This document shows positions 36,188 to 44,781 of a DNA stretch of 64,000 nt, piece after piece. This DNA comes from CAZTNW01 sp964614945 (GTDB lineage Bacteria > Caldisericota > JANLFM01). The stretch is taken from positions 1 through 64,000 of the forward strand of contig CAZTNW010000003.1 in NCBI GenBank assembly GCA_964614945.1. The letters are read 5' to 3'. Position 1 is the first letter of the stretch, and each line of letters begins with the position of its first letter. A program made the translations under genes and the position numbers. A model generated the notes under the pieces. That model was not told the DNA's origin, ran no database searches, and saw only the letters and a list, made by a program, of their open reading frames with translations.

Positions 36188-36637
36188 TCAAGCGGATGGA
36201 TTATCCGTAATTTCTGGTTTGAACAGATCGCACAGCAGTAGGATCCCGCCGACACCGATAGAAATAAGCGCCAGTGAATAGGCAATGATGGATGCGAGGA
36301 CCACTGCCCACCAGAAACCGGCAGGATCGGTTTCGCCCGAGGCCAGCCCCGCGAAGACCGCAACCAGCTGACAAAGAGCAAACAAGCCTACGACGAGGCC
36401 GAGACTCCAGCCGATGAGTTTCCGGCAAGAGCGTGCCCGTAACGCCACCCAGAGGAGCAATCCTCCGCCGACCAGTACCACTGGGAGGAGCTCAAGCGGC
36501 ATGAGATAGTCAAAGCGGAATACGCCTCTCTCGATGAGTGAAACCAGCGAGAGGAAAACTGGCGCCAGGATCGAAAAGAGGAGGAGAACCGTTCCCGCTA
36601 TGGCCAGGGCTTTGTTTAGAATGTCTTTCTTTTCCAT
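36188..36637 (-). CDS. Hypothetical four-helix membrane protein
   Basis: 149 residues with four hydrophobic segments (about 12-34, 47-66, 76-97 and 108-134) and short charged ends. No family motif is recognised. No clear ribosome site precedes the ATG, but composition and hydrophobic periodicity are those of a real membrane protein. It lies 301 bp upstream of the TPM-pspA pair on the same strand, and a role in the same membrane-stress context is possible but unproven. Confidence 0.65.
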   Translation of the reverse strand: MEKKDILNKALAIAGTVLLLFSILAPVFLSLVSLIERGVFRFDYLMPLELLPVVLVGGGLLLWVALRARSCRKLIGWSLGLVVGLFALCQLVAVFAGLASGETDPAGFWWAVVLASIIAYSLALISIGVGGILLLCDLFKPEITDNPSA

Positions 36638-36728
36638 TGTCGCGACCCCACTATCTCGCCACGCCTCGCCCTTTTATACGCCGGAGTGATGAGACTGGCG
36701 AAAAGATCCTGGCAGACCTTAGTGTGTT

Positions 36729-36998
36729 TTAGGCTCTCCACCTCTTGAGCATGGGGATAAACTGCTTAATTCGCTCGATTTGAGACTCGGGAACGTTCAT
36801 CTTTCTCAGTATGCCGTCGCACATCTGGATCATCTGGTCCATTGCCATATTGGGATCGGTGAAACTGCCATTCTGGAAACAGTAGTTGCAGTACTCCTCG
36901 TTCTTGCTTCCGTCGGCATTGGTGCCGAAATCCTCAGATTTTTGCATCGGCATTGAACAGCTCTGGCAGAAAGGACCTTGTGGTAGCGCAGTGCTCAC
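36729..36998 (-). CDS. Small zinc-ribbon protein
   Basis: 89 residues. Two CxxC knuckles, FCQSCSMPM and EYCNYCFQNGSF, about 25 residues apart, match the putative zinc-ribbon family of stand-alone transferred-protein type; a helical C-terminus (MIQMCDGILRKMNVPESQIE) follows. GTG 36998 was chosen because AGGAGG lies nine nt upstream; the longer frame has no ribosome site. The biochemical role of this family is not established. Confidence 0.8.
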   Translation of the reverse strand: MSTALPQGPFCQSCSMPMQKSEDFGTNADGSKNEEYCNYCFQNGSFTDPNMAMDQMIQMCDGILRKMNVPESQIERIKQFIPMLKRWRA

Positions 36999-37425
36999 GA
37001 TCGGTTTCCTCCTTTGTTTAATAATTGTCAACAATTATATTTTACTCTCTCATCAGGGGAAACTTCGATAATATTTACTGGAGTTAAGGAAAATGCTGCT
37101 GCGGAAAAGGACCCTCCAAAGTACCCCGGGGCCTGAATTTCCGAACTACAAAAATAGACTAAAAGGGGTCAGATAAATAACCGGTGGCGGATTCGAAGAG
37201 AAATTGAAGGAATCCCTGGAGAAAAAAAGAAAGCTCAGGAAAATAGAGAGCTTGAGGAGAATAAGGTCCGAAAAACAGGGAGGATGAAGTCAAAAGAGAA
37301 TAGCCGGATGATTATCTTGCAACCACCTTCCCTTGAAAGGGAGGATGCTTTATTCTTGAAGCAACTTCCTCGATAGAAGACCCACGACCGCTAAGGAATT
37401 CAATCGAAGAGGCAGCTTCCAGAGT
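36999..37425. other. Intergenic stretch with a short coding remnant and a REP-like sequence
   Basis: A REP-like AAAAGGGGTCAGATAAATAA occurs near 37158, followed on the plus strand by about 36 codons of highly charged helix (EEKLKESLEKKRKLRKIES) ending at a stop near 37288. No start or ribosome site was found; probably debris. Confidence 0.3.
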
Positions 37426-37502
37426 GCGCCCATGGCTCAATAGGATAGAGCAGTGGAGTCCTAATCCGCAGGTTGCAGGTTCGAGTCCTGCTGGGCGCAC
37501 CA
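37426..37502 (+). tRNA. tRNA-Arg (anticodon CCT)
   Basis: 77 nt. The acceptor GCGCCCA pairs with TGGGCGC, the anticodon stem GTGGA/TCCGC encloses loop GTCCTAA (anticodon CCT, reads AGG), the T-arm is GCAGGTTCGAGTCCTGC, and CCA is encoded. Confidence 0.95.
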
Positions 37503-37507
37503 GATCT

Positions 37508-37645
37508 TCAGCTCACATCAGCCTGTTTCCAAAATCGCAGGAATTCCTCGATGATCTCCACTGAATAAACACCCAGATGTTCAAGACGCCACCTGCCGAT
37601 GAAATGGTCCAGTTCCCCGTTTTCCTTGGCAACACGGGCTTTACC
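37508..37645 (-). pseudogene. C-terminal remnant of an unidentified protein
   Basis: A 46-codon open stretch bounded upstream by a stop encodes KENGELDHFIGRWRLEHL and VEIIEEFLRFWKQADVS, protein-like in composition but without start or ribosome site. It abuts the 3' end of tRNA-Arg, a common integration site, so it may be the tail of a lost gene. Confidence 0.35.
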
Positions 37646-37796
37646 GTATTATCGTCGGATAAGGAAAAGAGAGAATCATCCGGTAGAATTCTCAGACCTC
37701 CGGCCGCTTATCACCGAGAGAGCTGAGAACTCCACTGATTTCAACAGCTATGAGTTCCTGTCCTCATTCATAGTAAAAAGGGCGGAGGGAAAAAGG

Positions 37797-37827
37797 GAAG
37801 AGGGCAGCTTGCGCTGCCCTCTTCTTT
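37797..37827 (-). terminator. Terminator downstream of the MFS gene
   Basis: GAAGAGGGCAGC-TTGC-GCTGCCCTCTTC is a 12-bp perfect stem. On the minus strand it is followed by CCCTTTTTCCC, and on the plus strand by TTTAA, so it may work in both directions. It lies about 100 bp past the MFS stop. Confidence 0.8.
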
Positions 37828-37926
37828 AAGGGGGAGGGTCAGGATGGAAAGTGTGTGCTTTCCAGAATTAATAACGCTATTCGTTCCTTATTTATGCCCA
37901 AATAAACTCAATAAATTAAAATATTT

Positions 37927-39240
37927 TTAAATTGCTTTGGATTCTTCCTGCGCGTCGTGATCTGGCAGTATTTTTTCCGCATCCCTGACCACCGGGAAAA
38001 GGTAACCGCTCAAGCCGACGAGCACCACGAGCATGCAGAAGACAAAAATCATAAAGGACATCCCGGATCCTGGACCTGTGCCGAATAAAGGCCCTAATGA
38101 ATTAGAAAGAAACCCACCGGGCATCATGGCCGGCTCAAACACTCTATCGGCAAGAGGACCGGCGGCGAGAAGGGCGATCGGAGAAGCAAGCTGGGCAATC
38201 AGTCTCCTTGTACTGAAGACACGGCCTTGAATGTCAGGCGGAACCTTCGACTGCCAGATGGCCTGGTTGGAAACGTAGTTTAAGTTTCCCACTACTGAAG
38301 CCAGGAAGAAGCCTGCCACCCACAAAGGCAGGCTCTGACCCATTCCCACGAGGAAGCCCGCAAAGAGAGAGGGAAGGGCCCAGCCCAGGAAAACCCCGTC
38401 CGTTTTTCTGCGGAATCCTCCCCAGATACTGAGGATTATTCCTCCCACGACACCGCCGATACCGCCTGCGGACTCCGCAGTGGCAAGGATCGCAGCATTA
38501 TTCCCTGTGCGGGCCAGGATCATTGGGGCAGCCACGATCCAGGCCGTATTGGAGAACATGTTGCCGAAAAGAAAGATCAACTGCAAACCCAGCAGACTGG
38601 GGCGAGAGAAAATATAGCGGAAGCCGAAGAAGGATTCCTTGAGCAGTGATCCGGCCCCTTCAAGTCCGGCCCGAGAACGGGAAGGTTTGGGAATTTTTGT
38701 GATGAGGAGAGTGGAGAGTCCGATGAACAGGGTGACGAGATCAAGGGCAAAGACGCTGCCGATCCCGATCCAGCCCAACATGGCTGCGGCTAAAATAGGA
38801 GCCAGAATACTGGAGCTGGCCTCAGCCAAAGAGGTCATCGCCGTCGCCCGGGAGTAATTACGCTTGGGCACCATCAGCGTAATAGCGGCAGAATAGGCAG
38901 GCCAATGTAGAGAGGAGAAGGTTCCAGCGAAGGCCCCGGCCACGTAAACGTGCCAGAGCTGCAGGGCATCACTAAGGTAGAGAATTAGAATGGCGACGGT
39001 CGCGAGGCCGATGGCGACATCAGCCAGAGCCATGGTGAGCTTGCGATTCAGCCGATCGACGATGGCACCGGCAATCGGGCTCATGATGATCTCCGGCCCC
39101 CAGGAGAAGAAAGCTATGAGGGAAACAGCGGTAGCCTGGCCAGTCATCTGGTAGGCCCAGATCGTCAGCGCAAAACGGGTCATCGCTGAACCAAGCAGGG
39201 AGAATAACTGCCCACTCCAGATCGTGATGAAAGCGCTCAT
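37927..39240 (-). CDS. MFS exporter (EntS/MFS_3-like)
   Basis: About 437 residues with 12 predicted membrane helices. The N-terminus FITIWSGQLFSLLGSAMTRFAL and the motif-A-type loop DRLNRKLTMALADV are characteristic of the enterobactin-exporter/macrolide-efflux (MFS_3) group. Substrates of such proteins range from siderophores to drugs and cannot be told from sequence. ATG 39240 with TTGAGG six nt upstream was preferred over an upstream TTG. The gene is monocistronic with its own terminator. Confidence 0.88.
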   Translation of the reverse strand: MSAFITIWSGQLFSLLGSAMTRFALTIWAYQMTGQATAVSLIAFFSWGPEIIMSPIAGAIVDRLNRKLTMALADVAIGLATVAILILYLSDALQLWHVYVAGAFAGTFSSLHWPAYSAAITLMVPKRNYSRATAMTSLAEASSSILAPILAAAMLGWIGIGSVFALDLVTLFIGLSTLLITKIPKPSRSRAGLEGAGSLLKESFFGFRYIFSRPSLLGLQLIFLFGNMFSNTAWIVAAPMILARTGNNAAILATAESAGGIGGVVGGIILSIWGGFRRKTDGVFLGWALPSLFAGFLVGMGQSLPLWVAGFFLASVVGNLNYVSNQAIWQSKVPPDIQGRVFSTRRLIAQLASPIALLAAGPLADRVFEPAMMPGGFLSNSLGPLFGTGPGSGMSFMIFVFCMLVVLVGLSGYLFPVVRDAEKILPDHDAQEESKAI

Positions 39241-39655
39241 GCCGGCCTCAAGTTTCTTCAATTCGGGTCCGTTCGAAAAATGCCTTTCCGTTAACAGTAC
39301 GCCCCGGGGACGAAGAGCGAGTGATCATTATAGAAGAAAACACAGGCAAAGGATAATCTGTCAAAAAATTGTCAGGTTTGAGCAAGGGGCCGAAAAGACT
39401 TGCTGAGAAGGAGCTACAGCATGCCTGTTCCTCCTGAAATTAGGGCTGATCTCCCTGAGGCCAGTGCTGCTGGTCTCCAAAAGTCAGAAGGTCTCCCGCC
39501 ATTAATTGCTTCCTCAATATATAAATATACAAACGGAGAGAAAAAGTAACTGCCCGCTCCTCTCCTTGAAATAAGCTATCCCTTCATGAGATAAAAAAAT
39601 ATGAATCAATCTCGAATACTGAGGCTCTCCAAGATAAACGGGATCGTCCTGCGGA
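39241..39655. other. Gene-free divergent region between MFS and antiporter genes
   Basis: About 415 bp with no credible gene. On the minus strand TTGACA (near 39361) and TATAAT (near 39329) occur but are too far apart (26 bp) for one standard promoter. Nothing else was recognised. Confidence 0.35.
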
Positions 39656-39687
39656 CCAGCAATGCAAAGAGGATTACTTATTGCTGG
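39656..39687 (+). promoter_or_regulatory. Stem-loop in the leader of the K+/H+ antiporter gene
   Basis: CCAGCAAT and ATTGCTGG form an 8-bp stem with a 16-nt loop that contains AGAGGATTA, ending 43 nt before the antiporter ATG. There is no U-run. It may be a regulatory hairpin; no known riboswitch is recognised. Confidence 0.35.
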
Positions 39688-39730
39688 CTCAGCAGCATGA
39701 ATGCGCCCGCCGGTTCAGGAGCTTAGGGCA

Positions 39731-41161
39731 ATGTACGTCCTGCTTGCTTCAGGGATAATCTTAATTCTCTGTGCGCTTGCTAGCAAAGTATTATACAAAT
39801 TTGGCATACCCATCCTGATCGCCTTCCTTGCCATAGGAATGCTTATGGGCTCCGATGGGCCCGGAGGGATTTATTTTGATAATTCGGAATTAGCGAAAAA
39901 TATAGTTAACATAGCCCTCCTGTTTATTATCTTTCATGGGGGGTTAAGCACAAATTGGAGGACAGCGAAGCCCGTGGTTTTGGCATCTGGAACGCTTGCC
40001 ACGGCAGGAGTTATTTTAACGGCATTTCTGATAGGATTTTTCGTGCATTTTGTTTTCAAATTCTCATTCCTTGAGGCTATGCTGCTGGGTTCGATTATTT
40101 CCTCCACCGACGCGGCTTCGGTTTTCTCCATCCTGCGTTCGAAAAAACTTAACCTGAAGAACGATCTGGCTCCAATGCTTGAGATGGAAAGCGGCTCGAA
40201 TGACCCCATGGCCTATATATTAACGATCGTTTTTATCGGACTGATTATCGGGAATTCCCAAAGCGCGGCTCTAATGGTTGTGACTCAACTCTTAATCGGT
40301 GCGGCAGTTGGCGCCGTGGTGGGCAAGGCGGGGATATGGCTTATCAATCATGTAAATTTTGAAATCGACGGCCTGTATTCCGTCCTCGCAATCGGGATCG
40401 CTCTGGTTTCCTATGAAGGTGCAAACTTGCTATGGGGAAACGGCTTTTTGTCCGTATACCTGGCCAGTATAATCATGGGAAACAGCAAGCTACTGCATAA
40501 GAATAGCCTGGTTCATTACTTCGACGGCATATCCTGGCTGATGCAGATCCTCCTCTTCTTTACCCTCGGCTTATTGGTCTTCCCCTCTCAACTACCCGGG
40601 GTAGCCTTAATCGGTGTCGGCACCGCTGTCTTCATCACATTCGCGGCCCGCCCCTTAGCGGTTTTCTGCATTCTGACAATATTCAAACGGCCAGTTAAGG
40701 AGCAGCTGTTGATTTCCTGGGTAGGGTTTCGGGGAGCTGCCTCCATCGCCTTCGCAACCTATCCCCTTGCCGCGGGGATTTCCGTTGCCGGGGAGATCTT
40801 CAATATTGTCTTCTTCGTAGCTTTAGTTTCGGTCATGATCCAGGGGACCTTCCTGGTTCCCATTGCCAAAAAACTTGGCTTAATCGGGGAAGAGGAAACT
40901 GTGCTTAAAACCTTCACCGATTACTCGGGGGATATTCGCGCCGATTTGCTGGAAATTAAGATCTCAAACACAAGCAAAATGGCTGGTAGTGAGATAATGG
41001 AGCTGGACCTTCCAAAGGACACCTTAATCGTCATGATCAGAAGAGGGGGAAGGATAATCACGCCCAATGGGTCGACGGTTTTAAAGGCCGGTGACTCCAT
41101 TATGCTGGCCGGGAGCAAGAAGGTTCTTCTGGAAATTGGCAAAAAGGCGGATGAGTTATAG
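39731..41161 (+). CDS. K+/H+ (CPA1-type) antiporter with C-terminal RCK-C domain
   Basis: 476 residues. About 12-13 membrane helices form a Na+/H+-exchanger fold; the ion-binding helix reads LEMESGSNDPMAY, with the ND of the CPA1 family, and SSTDAASVFSIL is the preceding conserved segment. A cytoplasmic RCK-C (TrkA-C) domain (about 395-476; EIKISNTSKMAGSEIMEL, GDSIMLAGSKK) would sense ligand. This architecture is that of NhaP2/CvrA potassium-proton antiporters, used in pH and osmotic adaptation. ATG 39731 is preceded by AGGAG; an upstream ATG lacks one. Confidence 0.9.
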   Translation: MYVLLASGIILILCALASKVLYKFGIPILIAFLAIGMLMGSDGPGGIYFDNSELAKNIVNIALLFIIFHGGLSTNWRTAKPVVLASGTLATAGVILTAFLIGFFVHFVFKFSFLEAMLLGSIISSTDAASVFSILRSKKLNLKNDLAPMLEMESGSNDPMAYILTIVFIGLIIGNSQSAALMVVTQLLIGAAVGAVVGKAGIWLINHVNFEIDGLYSVLAIGIALVSYEGANLLWGNGFLSVYLASIIMGNSKLLHKNSLVHYFDGISWLMQILLFFTLGLLVFPSQLPGVALIGVGTAVFITFAARPLAVFCILTIFKRPVKEQLLISWVGFRGAASIAFATYPLAAGISVAGEIFNIVFFVALVSVMIQGTFLVPIAKKLGLIGEEETVLKTFTDYSGDIRADLLEIKISNTSKMAGSEIMELDLPKDTLIVMIRRGGRIITPNGSTVLKAGDSIMLAGSKKVLLEIGKKADEL

Positions 41162-41280
41162 GTCGAGTTAATGATTAGGACTAACAGGTATTGAGAACGA
41201 CAAACTATCACCCTTGCTGTAAGATGATGTAGATGCGAAAAGGGGGGAACAGGCTCAAAACCCGGAGGTCGCATCAACAC

Positions 41281-41357
41281 GCGCCCATAGCTCAACTGGA
41301 CAGAGCGACGGACTTCGGATCCGTAGGCTGCGGGTTCGACTCCTGCTGGGCGCGCCA
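41281..41357 (+). tRNA. tRNA-Arg (anticodon TCG)
   Basis: 77 nt. The acceptor GCGCCCA pairs with TGGGCGC, anticodon stem ACGGA/TCCGT, loop CTTCGGA (anticodon TCG), T-arm GCGGGTTCGACTCCTGC (one mismatch), discriminator G, CCA encoded. The acceptor stem is identical to that of tRNA-Arg(CCT) 3.9 kb upstream. Confidence 0.95.
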
Positions 41358-41393
41358 GAGTAAAAAAATAAGAAAAGCAAGGGGAAAAGGACA

Positions 41394-41575
41394 ATGTACT
41401 TAAAAACGATCGGGAGGATCCTTGTGAACATCTCTCTCGTGTGCCTGATCCTGGCAATCGCAAGCTACTTCGCCGTTCCGCTTTACCTGCGAGAGCCTCG
41501 AACTGGCTACTGTTGGCAATCCTCAGTGCAATCTTCGGTGTCTACGCCCCCCTCGAAGTTAAAGGATCAGCTTAA
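41394..41575 (+). pseudogene. Small two-helix membrane protein interrupted by a frameshift
   Basis: The first frame encodes MYLKTIGRILVNISLVCLIL and a further ASYFAVPLYL; the sense then continues in another frame as SNWLLLAILSAIFGVYAPL and stops at 41575. The two halves make a coherent protein of about 60 residues with two membrane helices, so one indel near 41490-41500 is the simplest reading. AAAAGGAC precedes the ATG. Its stop overlaps that of convergent phoU. Confidence 0.55.
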
Positions 41576-42234
41576 ACGTTGAGATCCCTGACCTCTCCTG
41601 TCGTCATATAGATGACGTGCTCGCCGATGTTGGTGACGTGGTCTCCCGCCCGCTCTAAGTAGAGAGAGATAAGAAGTAAAGCTGTGGCACGGGCAATGGT
41701 GGTCGGATCCTCCATCATGAAGGTCAATAGTTCCCTCTGAATCTGGTTGCGCAAACCGTCAATCTCATCGTCACGCAGGCACATCTTCTCCGCTCTCTTC
41801 GGATCTCGCATCATCAGCGCCTGGAGACTGTCCTCGAGCATGGCATTGATCACCTCCACCATCCGCGGGATATCGATTAGAGGCTTGAGCAGAGGATAAT
41901 CAACAATTTTCAAGGTCTCTTTGGCTACGCTCTCACTGAGATCCCCGATCCTCTCCAGATCAGTGATGATGCGGATGATGGCGATAATGAGACGCAGGTC
42001 TCCCGCTGTCGGCTGTTGGGTGGCGATGGTGGCGACGCTGGCTTGATCGATTTCCCGGGCCAGGTTGTCTATTACGTCGTCGTTTTTGATCACCCATTTC
42101 GCCAGTTCACGGTCCCTTTCTTTGAGGGCCTTCACGGTTAAATTCAGGCTTTCGCGGACTTTCGATCCCAATTCCAGGACCTTCTCCTCGAGGTCGTGGA
42201 TGCTTTTCTCCAGCGTCTTGCGCAGGACATTCAT
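41572..42234 (-). CDS. phoU: Phosphate transport regulator PhoU
   Basis: 220 residues with two PhoU three-helix repeats; the metal-binding E/DxxxD patterns are visible in ITDLERIGDLSESVA and SLYLERAGDHVTNIGEHV. PhoU links the Pst transporter to the PhoR kinase and keeps the regulon off when phosphate is plentiful. It is the last gene of phoP-phoR-pstSCAB-phoU, 1 bp after pstB. Confidence 0.96.
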   Translation of the reverse strand: MNVLRKTLEKSIHDLEEKVLELGSKVRESLNLTVKALKERDRELAKWVIKNDDVIDNLAREIDQASVATIATQQPTAGDLRLIIAIIRIITDLERIGDLSESVAKETLKIVDYPLLKPLIDIPRMVEVINAMLEDSLQALMMRDPKRAEKMCLRDDEIDGLRNQIQRELLTFMMEDPTTIARATALLLISLYLERAGDHVTNIGEHVIYMTTGEVRDLNV

Positions 42235-42235
42235 T

Positions 42236-42997
42236 TCAACCCCACCTTCCGGTTATATAGTCTTCCGTTCGCTTATCATGCGGCGCCGTGAAAATATCTC
42301 TGGTGGCGCCGAACTCTATCAATTCTCCTGCAAGAAGAAAGGCCGTGAAGTCCGAGGCTCTTCCTGCCTGCTGCATATTGTGGGTGACGATCACGAGCGT
42401 GTAATCCTTCTTCAATTCCTGCATCAGCTCCTCTATTCGCATCGTGGAGGCCGGGTCGAGGGCCGAGCAGGGCTCGTCCAGAAGGATCACCTCGGGGTTT
42501 ACAGCCAGCACCCGAGCGATGCAGAGCCGCTGCTGCTGGCCCCCGGAAAGGGCTAAGGCCGATTCCCACAGCTTATCCTTCACTTCCTCGAAGAGAGCGG
42601 CCTGTTTCAGGCAATGTTCCACGATCTCCTCCAATTTACCGTGATCCTTGACGCCATGGACTCGCGGGCCGAAAGCCACATTCTCGAAAATGGACATGGA
42701 GAAGGGATTCGGTTTCTGAAAAACCATCCCCACCTGCCGACGCAACTCCACCACGTCGATTCGGACATTGTATAAAGGGGCCTCCTCCAGGTAGACCTGT
42801 CCCTCTACCCGCGCCTTGAAGATCAGGTCATTCATGCGATTGAAGAGCCTGAGGAAGCTCGACTTTCCACATCCGGAAGGACCGATGACGGCAGTGATCC
42901 GTTTTGTGGGAATCTCCAGGGTGATCTCTTTCAGGGCCTTAACCTTGTCGTAAAAGAGGGAGACGCTCTCGGTGCGCATCTTGGCAGGGTGATTCAT
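42236..42997 (-). CDS. pstB: Phosphate ABC transporter ATP-binding protein PstB
   Basis: 253 residues. Walker A GPSGCGKS, Q-loop in VGMVFQKPNPF, ABC signature LSGGQQQR, Walker B VILLDEPCSALDP, and the switch His in VTHNMQQAGR. It powers PstCA. ATG 42997, four nt after the pstA stop, gives the family-typical N-terminus; a longer frame reads into pstA. Confidence 0.97.
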   Translation of the reverse strand: MNHPAKMRTESVSLFYDKVKALKEITLEIPTKRITAVIGPSGCGKSSFLRLFNRMNDLIFKARVEGQVYLEEAPLYNVRIDVVELRRQVGMVFQKPNPFSMSIFENVAFGPRVHGVKDHGKLEEIVEHCLKQAALFEEVKDKLWESALALSGGQQQRLCIARVLAVNPEVILLDEPCSALDPASTMRIEELMQELKKDYTLVIVTHNMQQAGRASDFTAFLLAGELIEFGATRDIFTAPHDKRTEDYITGRWG

Positions 42998-43001
42998 CCG
43001 A

Positions 43002-43862
43002 TTAACCCCATTTCCTTTTCCTCCCTCGCAGACGAACACGCAGGATGATAGCCATCAGGTTGAACAGGAATACGAGGACCAGTAAGACAAGGGTTATTGC
43101 CCACTGTGTCGATTTCGGCATCCCGGGAATCTGGGTTGCTACCACGTAGAGATGATACGGGAGAGCATTGAACTGATCCAGTGGCGAGGTGGGGATAATC
43201 GTGCTGAAGGCCGTTCCGGTGACGAGGATGGGAGCTGTCTCCCCCGCCGCCCTGCTCACGGCGAGGACGAGCCCCGTGAGGATCCCGGACCAGGCCTGGG
43301 GCAGGACCACCCGGCGGATCGTCTGCCATTTCGTGGCCCCTAAGGCCAGGCTTCCCTCGCGCAGAGAATTGGGCACAGCGCTTAGCGCCTCCCGCGAGGC
43401 CGTAACCACGACGGGAAGGACCAGGCAGGAAAGAGTCAGGCTGGCCGCAAGGAGGGAAGAGCCCATCTTCAACAGGAGCACGAAAAGGCTCAGGCCGAAG
43501 AGACCGTAGACGATGGAGGGGATACCAGCCAAATTCACGATACTCAGGTTGATAAGGCGGGTGATCCGGCTCTGTTTCGCGTATTCGTGCAGGTAAATCG
43601 CGGCCATCAAGCCCACGGGGAGGGCGAAGAGGACCACTCCCAGCATCAGGTAGAAGGTACCCAAGATGACGGAAAAGATCCCCCCTTCGAGTCCGCGCCT
43701 ACGTGGAAGCTCCGTCAGAAATGCCCAGTCTATCGTTCCCGCCCCCTGGGTGATGATGTAGATCAGGATATAGACCACCGGCACAACAATCATTAAACAG
43801 GCGAGGGTGAGGAGGGAAAAAGCCAGGATCTGGCTCAAATTGCGCCGGGAGCGGTTGCTCAC
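43002..43862 (-). CDS. pstA: Phosphate ABC transporter permease PstA
   Basis: 286 residues with six membrane helices and the EAA loop (SLALGATKWQTIRRVVLPQAWSG has its key Gly-Ala at LALGATKW). GTG start in a GTGA overlap with pstC and GGAGG upstream. It forms the phosphate channel with PstC. A 42-bp stretch of its EAA loop is identical at the DNA level to pstC. Confidence 0.96.
   Translation of the reverse strand: MSNRSRRNLSQILAFSLLTLACLMIVVPVVYILIYIITQGAGTIDWAFLTELPRRRGLEGGIFSVILGTFYLMLGVVLFALPVGLMAAIYLHEYAKQSRITRLINLSIVNLAGIPSIVYGLFGLSLFVLLLKMGSSLLAASLTLSCLVLPVVVTASREALSAVPNSLREGSLALGATKWQTIRRVVLPQAWSGILTGLVLAVSRAAGETAPILVTGTAFSTIIPTSPLDQFNALPYHLYVVATQIPGMPKSTQWAITLVLLVLVFLFNLMAIILRVRLRGRKRKWG
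43309..43350 (+). repeat. 42-bp exact repeat, copy in pstA
   Basis: Identical over 42 bp to 44160-44201 in pstC, in the same orientation. It encodes the ALGATKWQTIRRV part of the EAA loop that docks on PstB. Sequence diverges sharply on both sides. Confidence 0.9.
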
Positions 43863-44761
43863 CTAAACCTCCTCCTCTGCTTCTCTAAGACCAGGTCGGA
43901 GACCAGGTTCACAATGAAGGTGATGGCGAAGAGCACGATGCCGATGGCGAAGAGAGCCTGGTACTGCAGTCCGCCGAATACCGCATTGTTGATCTCGATG
44001 GCGATGCGGCCGGTTAAAGCGCTCATCGGGTCAGTGATATTGGAGGGAATGGAGAGGCGGCCACCCGAAACCATCAGCACAGTCATCGTCTCCCCAATGG
44101 CCCTGCCCATTCCCAGCATCACAGAGGCAATGATGCCCGAGGAAGCGGCGGGAATGCAGACCCGGCGGATCGTCTGCCATTTCGTGGCCCCTAAGGCCAG
44201 GGAAGCTTCCTTGTATTCTTTAGGCACAGAGCTCAGGGCCTCCTCGGAGAGGCTGACGATCGTGGGCAGACAGAGAAAACCGAGCATGATCCCGGCGGTC
44301 AGACCGTTAAGTCCAGTATCGAGCTGGAAGGCTGACTGCACCAGCGGAGCAAGAAGAATGAAGCCAATGAAGCCGAGCACAATCGATGGCACTCCCGCCA
44401 GAAGCTCAATGATCGGCTTAATTAATTCTCTCAGCGGTGGCCTGGCGATCTCGGCGAGGAAGGCGGCGGCCGCGATTCCCAAAGGAACAGCAATGAGCAG
44501 AGCGACAGCCGTTATCATCAAGCTGCCGATAATAAAGGGCAGGATGCCGAAAGTCGGAGGGTCGGAGACCGGGTACCAGTGCGTGCCGAAGAGGAACGAG
44601 AAAGGATCGGTGTAGCTGAAAATTGGAAGTCCTTCCCGAAAGAGCAAAAGGATAATGAGGCCGAGAATGATTAGGGTAATCCACCCCGAGACTTTTATCA
44701 GGCCCTCAATCAACCCTTCTTTTCGTCTGATTTTGCGCTTTAGGGGCTCGCCGGAACTCAT
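43859..44761 (-). CDS. pstC: Phosphate ABC transporter permease PstC
   Basis: 300 residues with six membrane helices, a cytoplasmic N-terminus rich in Lys/Arg, and the EAA loop LALGATKWQTIRRVCIPAA. The GRAIGETMTVLMVSGG segment is typical of PstC. Pairs with PstA. It begins 20 bp after pstS. Confidence 0.96.
   Translation of the reverse strand: MSSGEPLKRKIRRKEGLIEGLIKVSGWITLIILGLIILLLFREGLPIFSYTDPFSFLFGTHWYPVSDPPTFGILPFIIGSLMITAVALLIAVPLGIAAAAFLAEIARPPLRELIKPIIELLAGVPSIVLGFIGFILLAPLVQSAFQLDTGLNGLTAGIMLGFLCLPTIVSLSEEALSSVPKEYKEASLALGATKWQTIRRVCIPAASSGIIASVMLGMGRAIGETMTVLMVSGGRLSIPSNITDPMSALTGRIAIEINNAVFGGLQYQALFAIGIVLFAITFIVNLVSDLVLEKQRRRFR
44160..44201 (+). repeat. 42-bp exact repeat, copy in pstC
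   Basis: Second copy of the repeat at 43309-43350. Synonymous sites are also identical, which points to recent gene conversion or duplication between the paralogues. Confidence 0.9.
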
Positions 44762-44781
44762 TTTCTCTTTAAGCTTGCCGA

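Noticed and set aside
37312..37500. Open frame on the minus strand over tRNA-Arg(CCT)
   Set aside because: It is mostly antisense tRNA (LEPATCGLG-type artefact) with no gene upstream.
37599..37829. 76-codon plus-strand frame
   Set aside because: Its 3' end is the terminator hairpin and its 5' part is antisense to a coding remnant.
39329..39366. TTGACA and TATAAT upstream of the MFS gene as one promoter
   Set aside because: The spacing is about 26 bp, too long for a standard sigma-A promoter.
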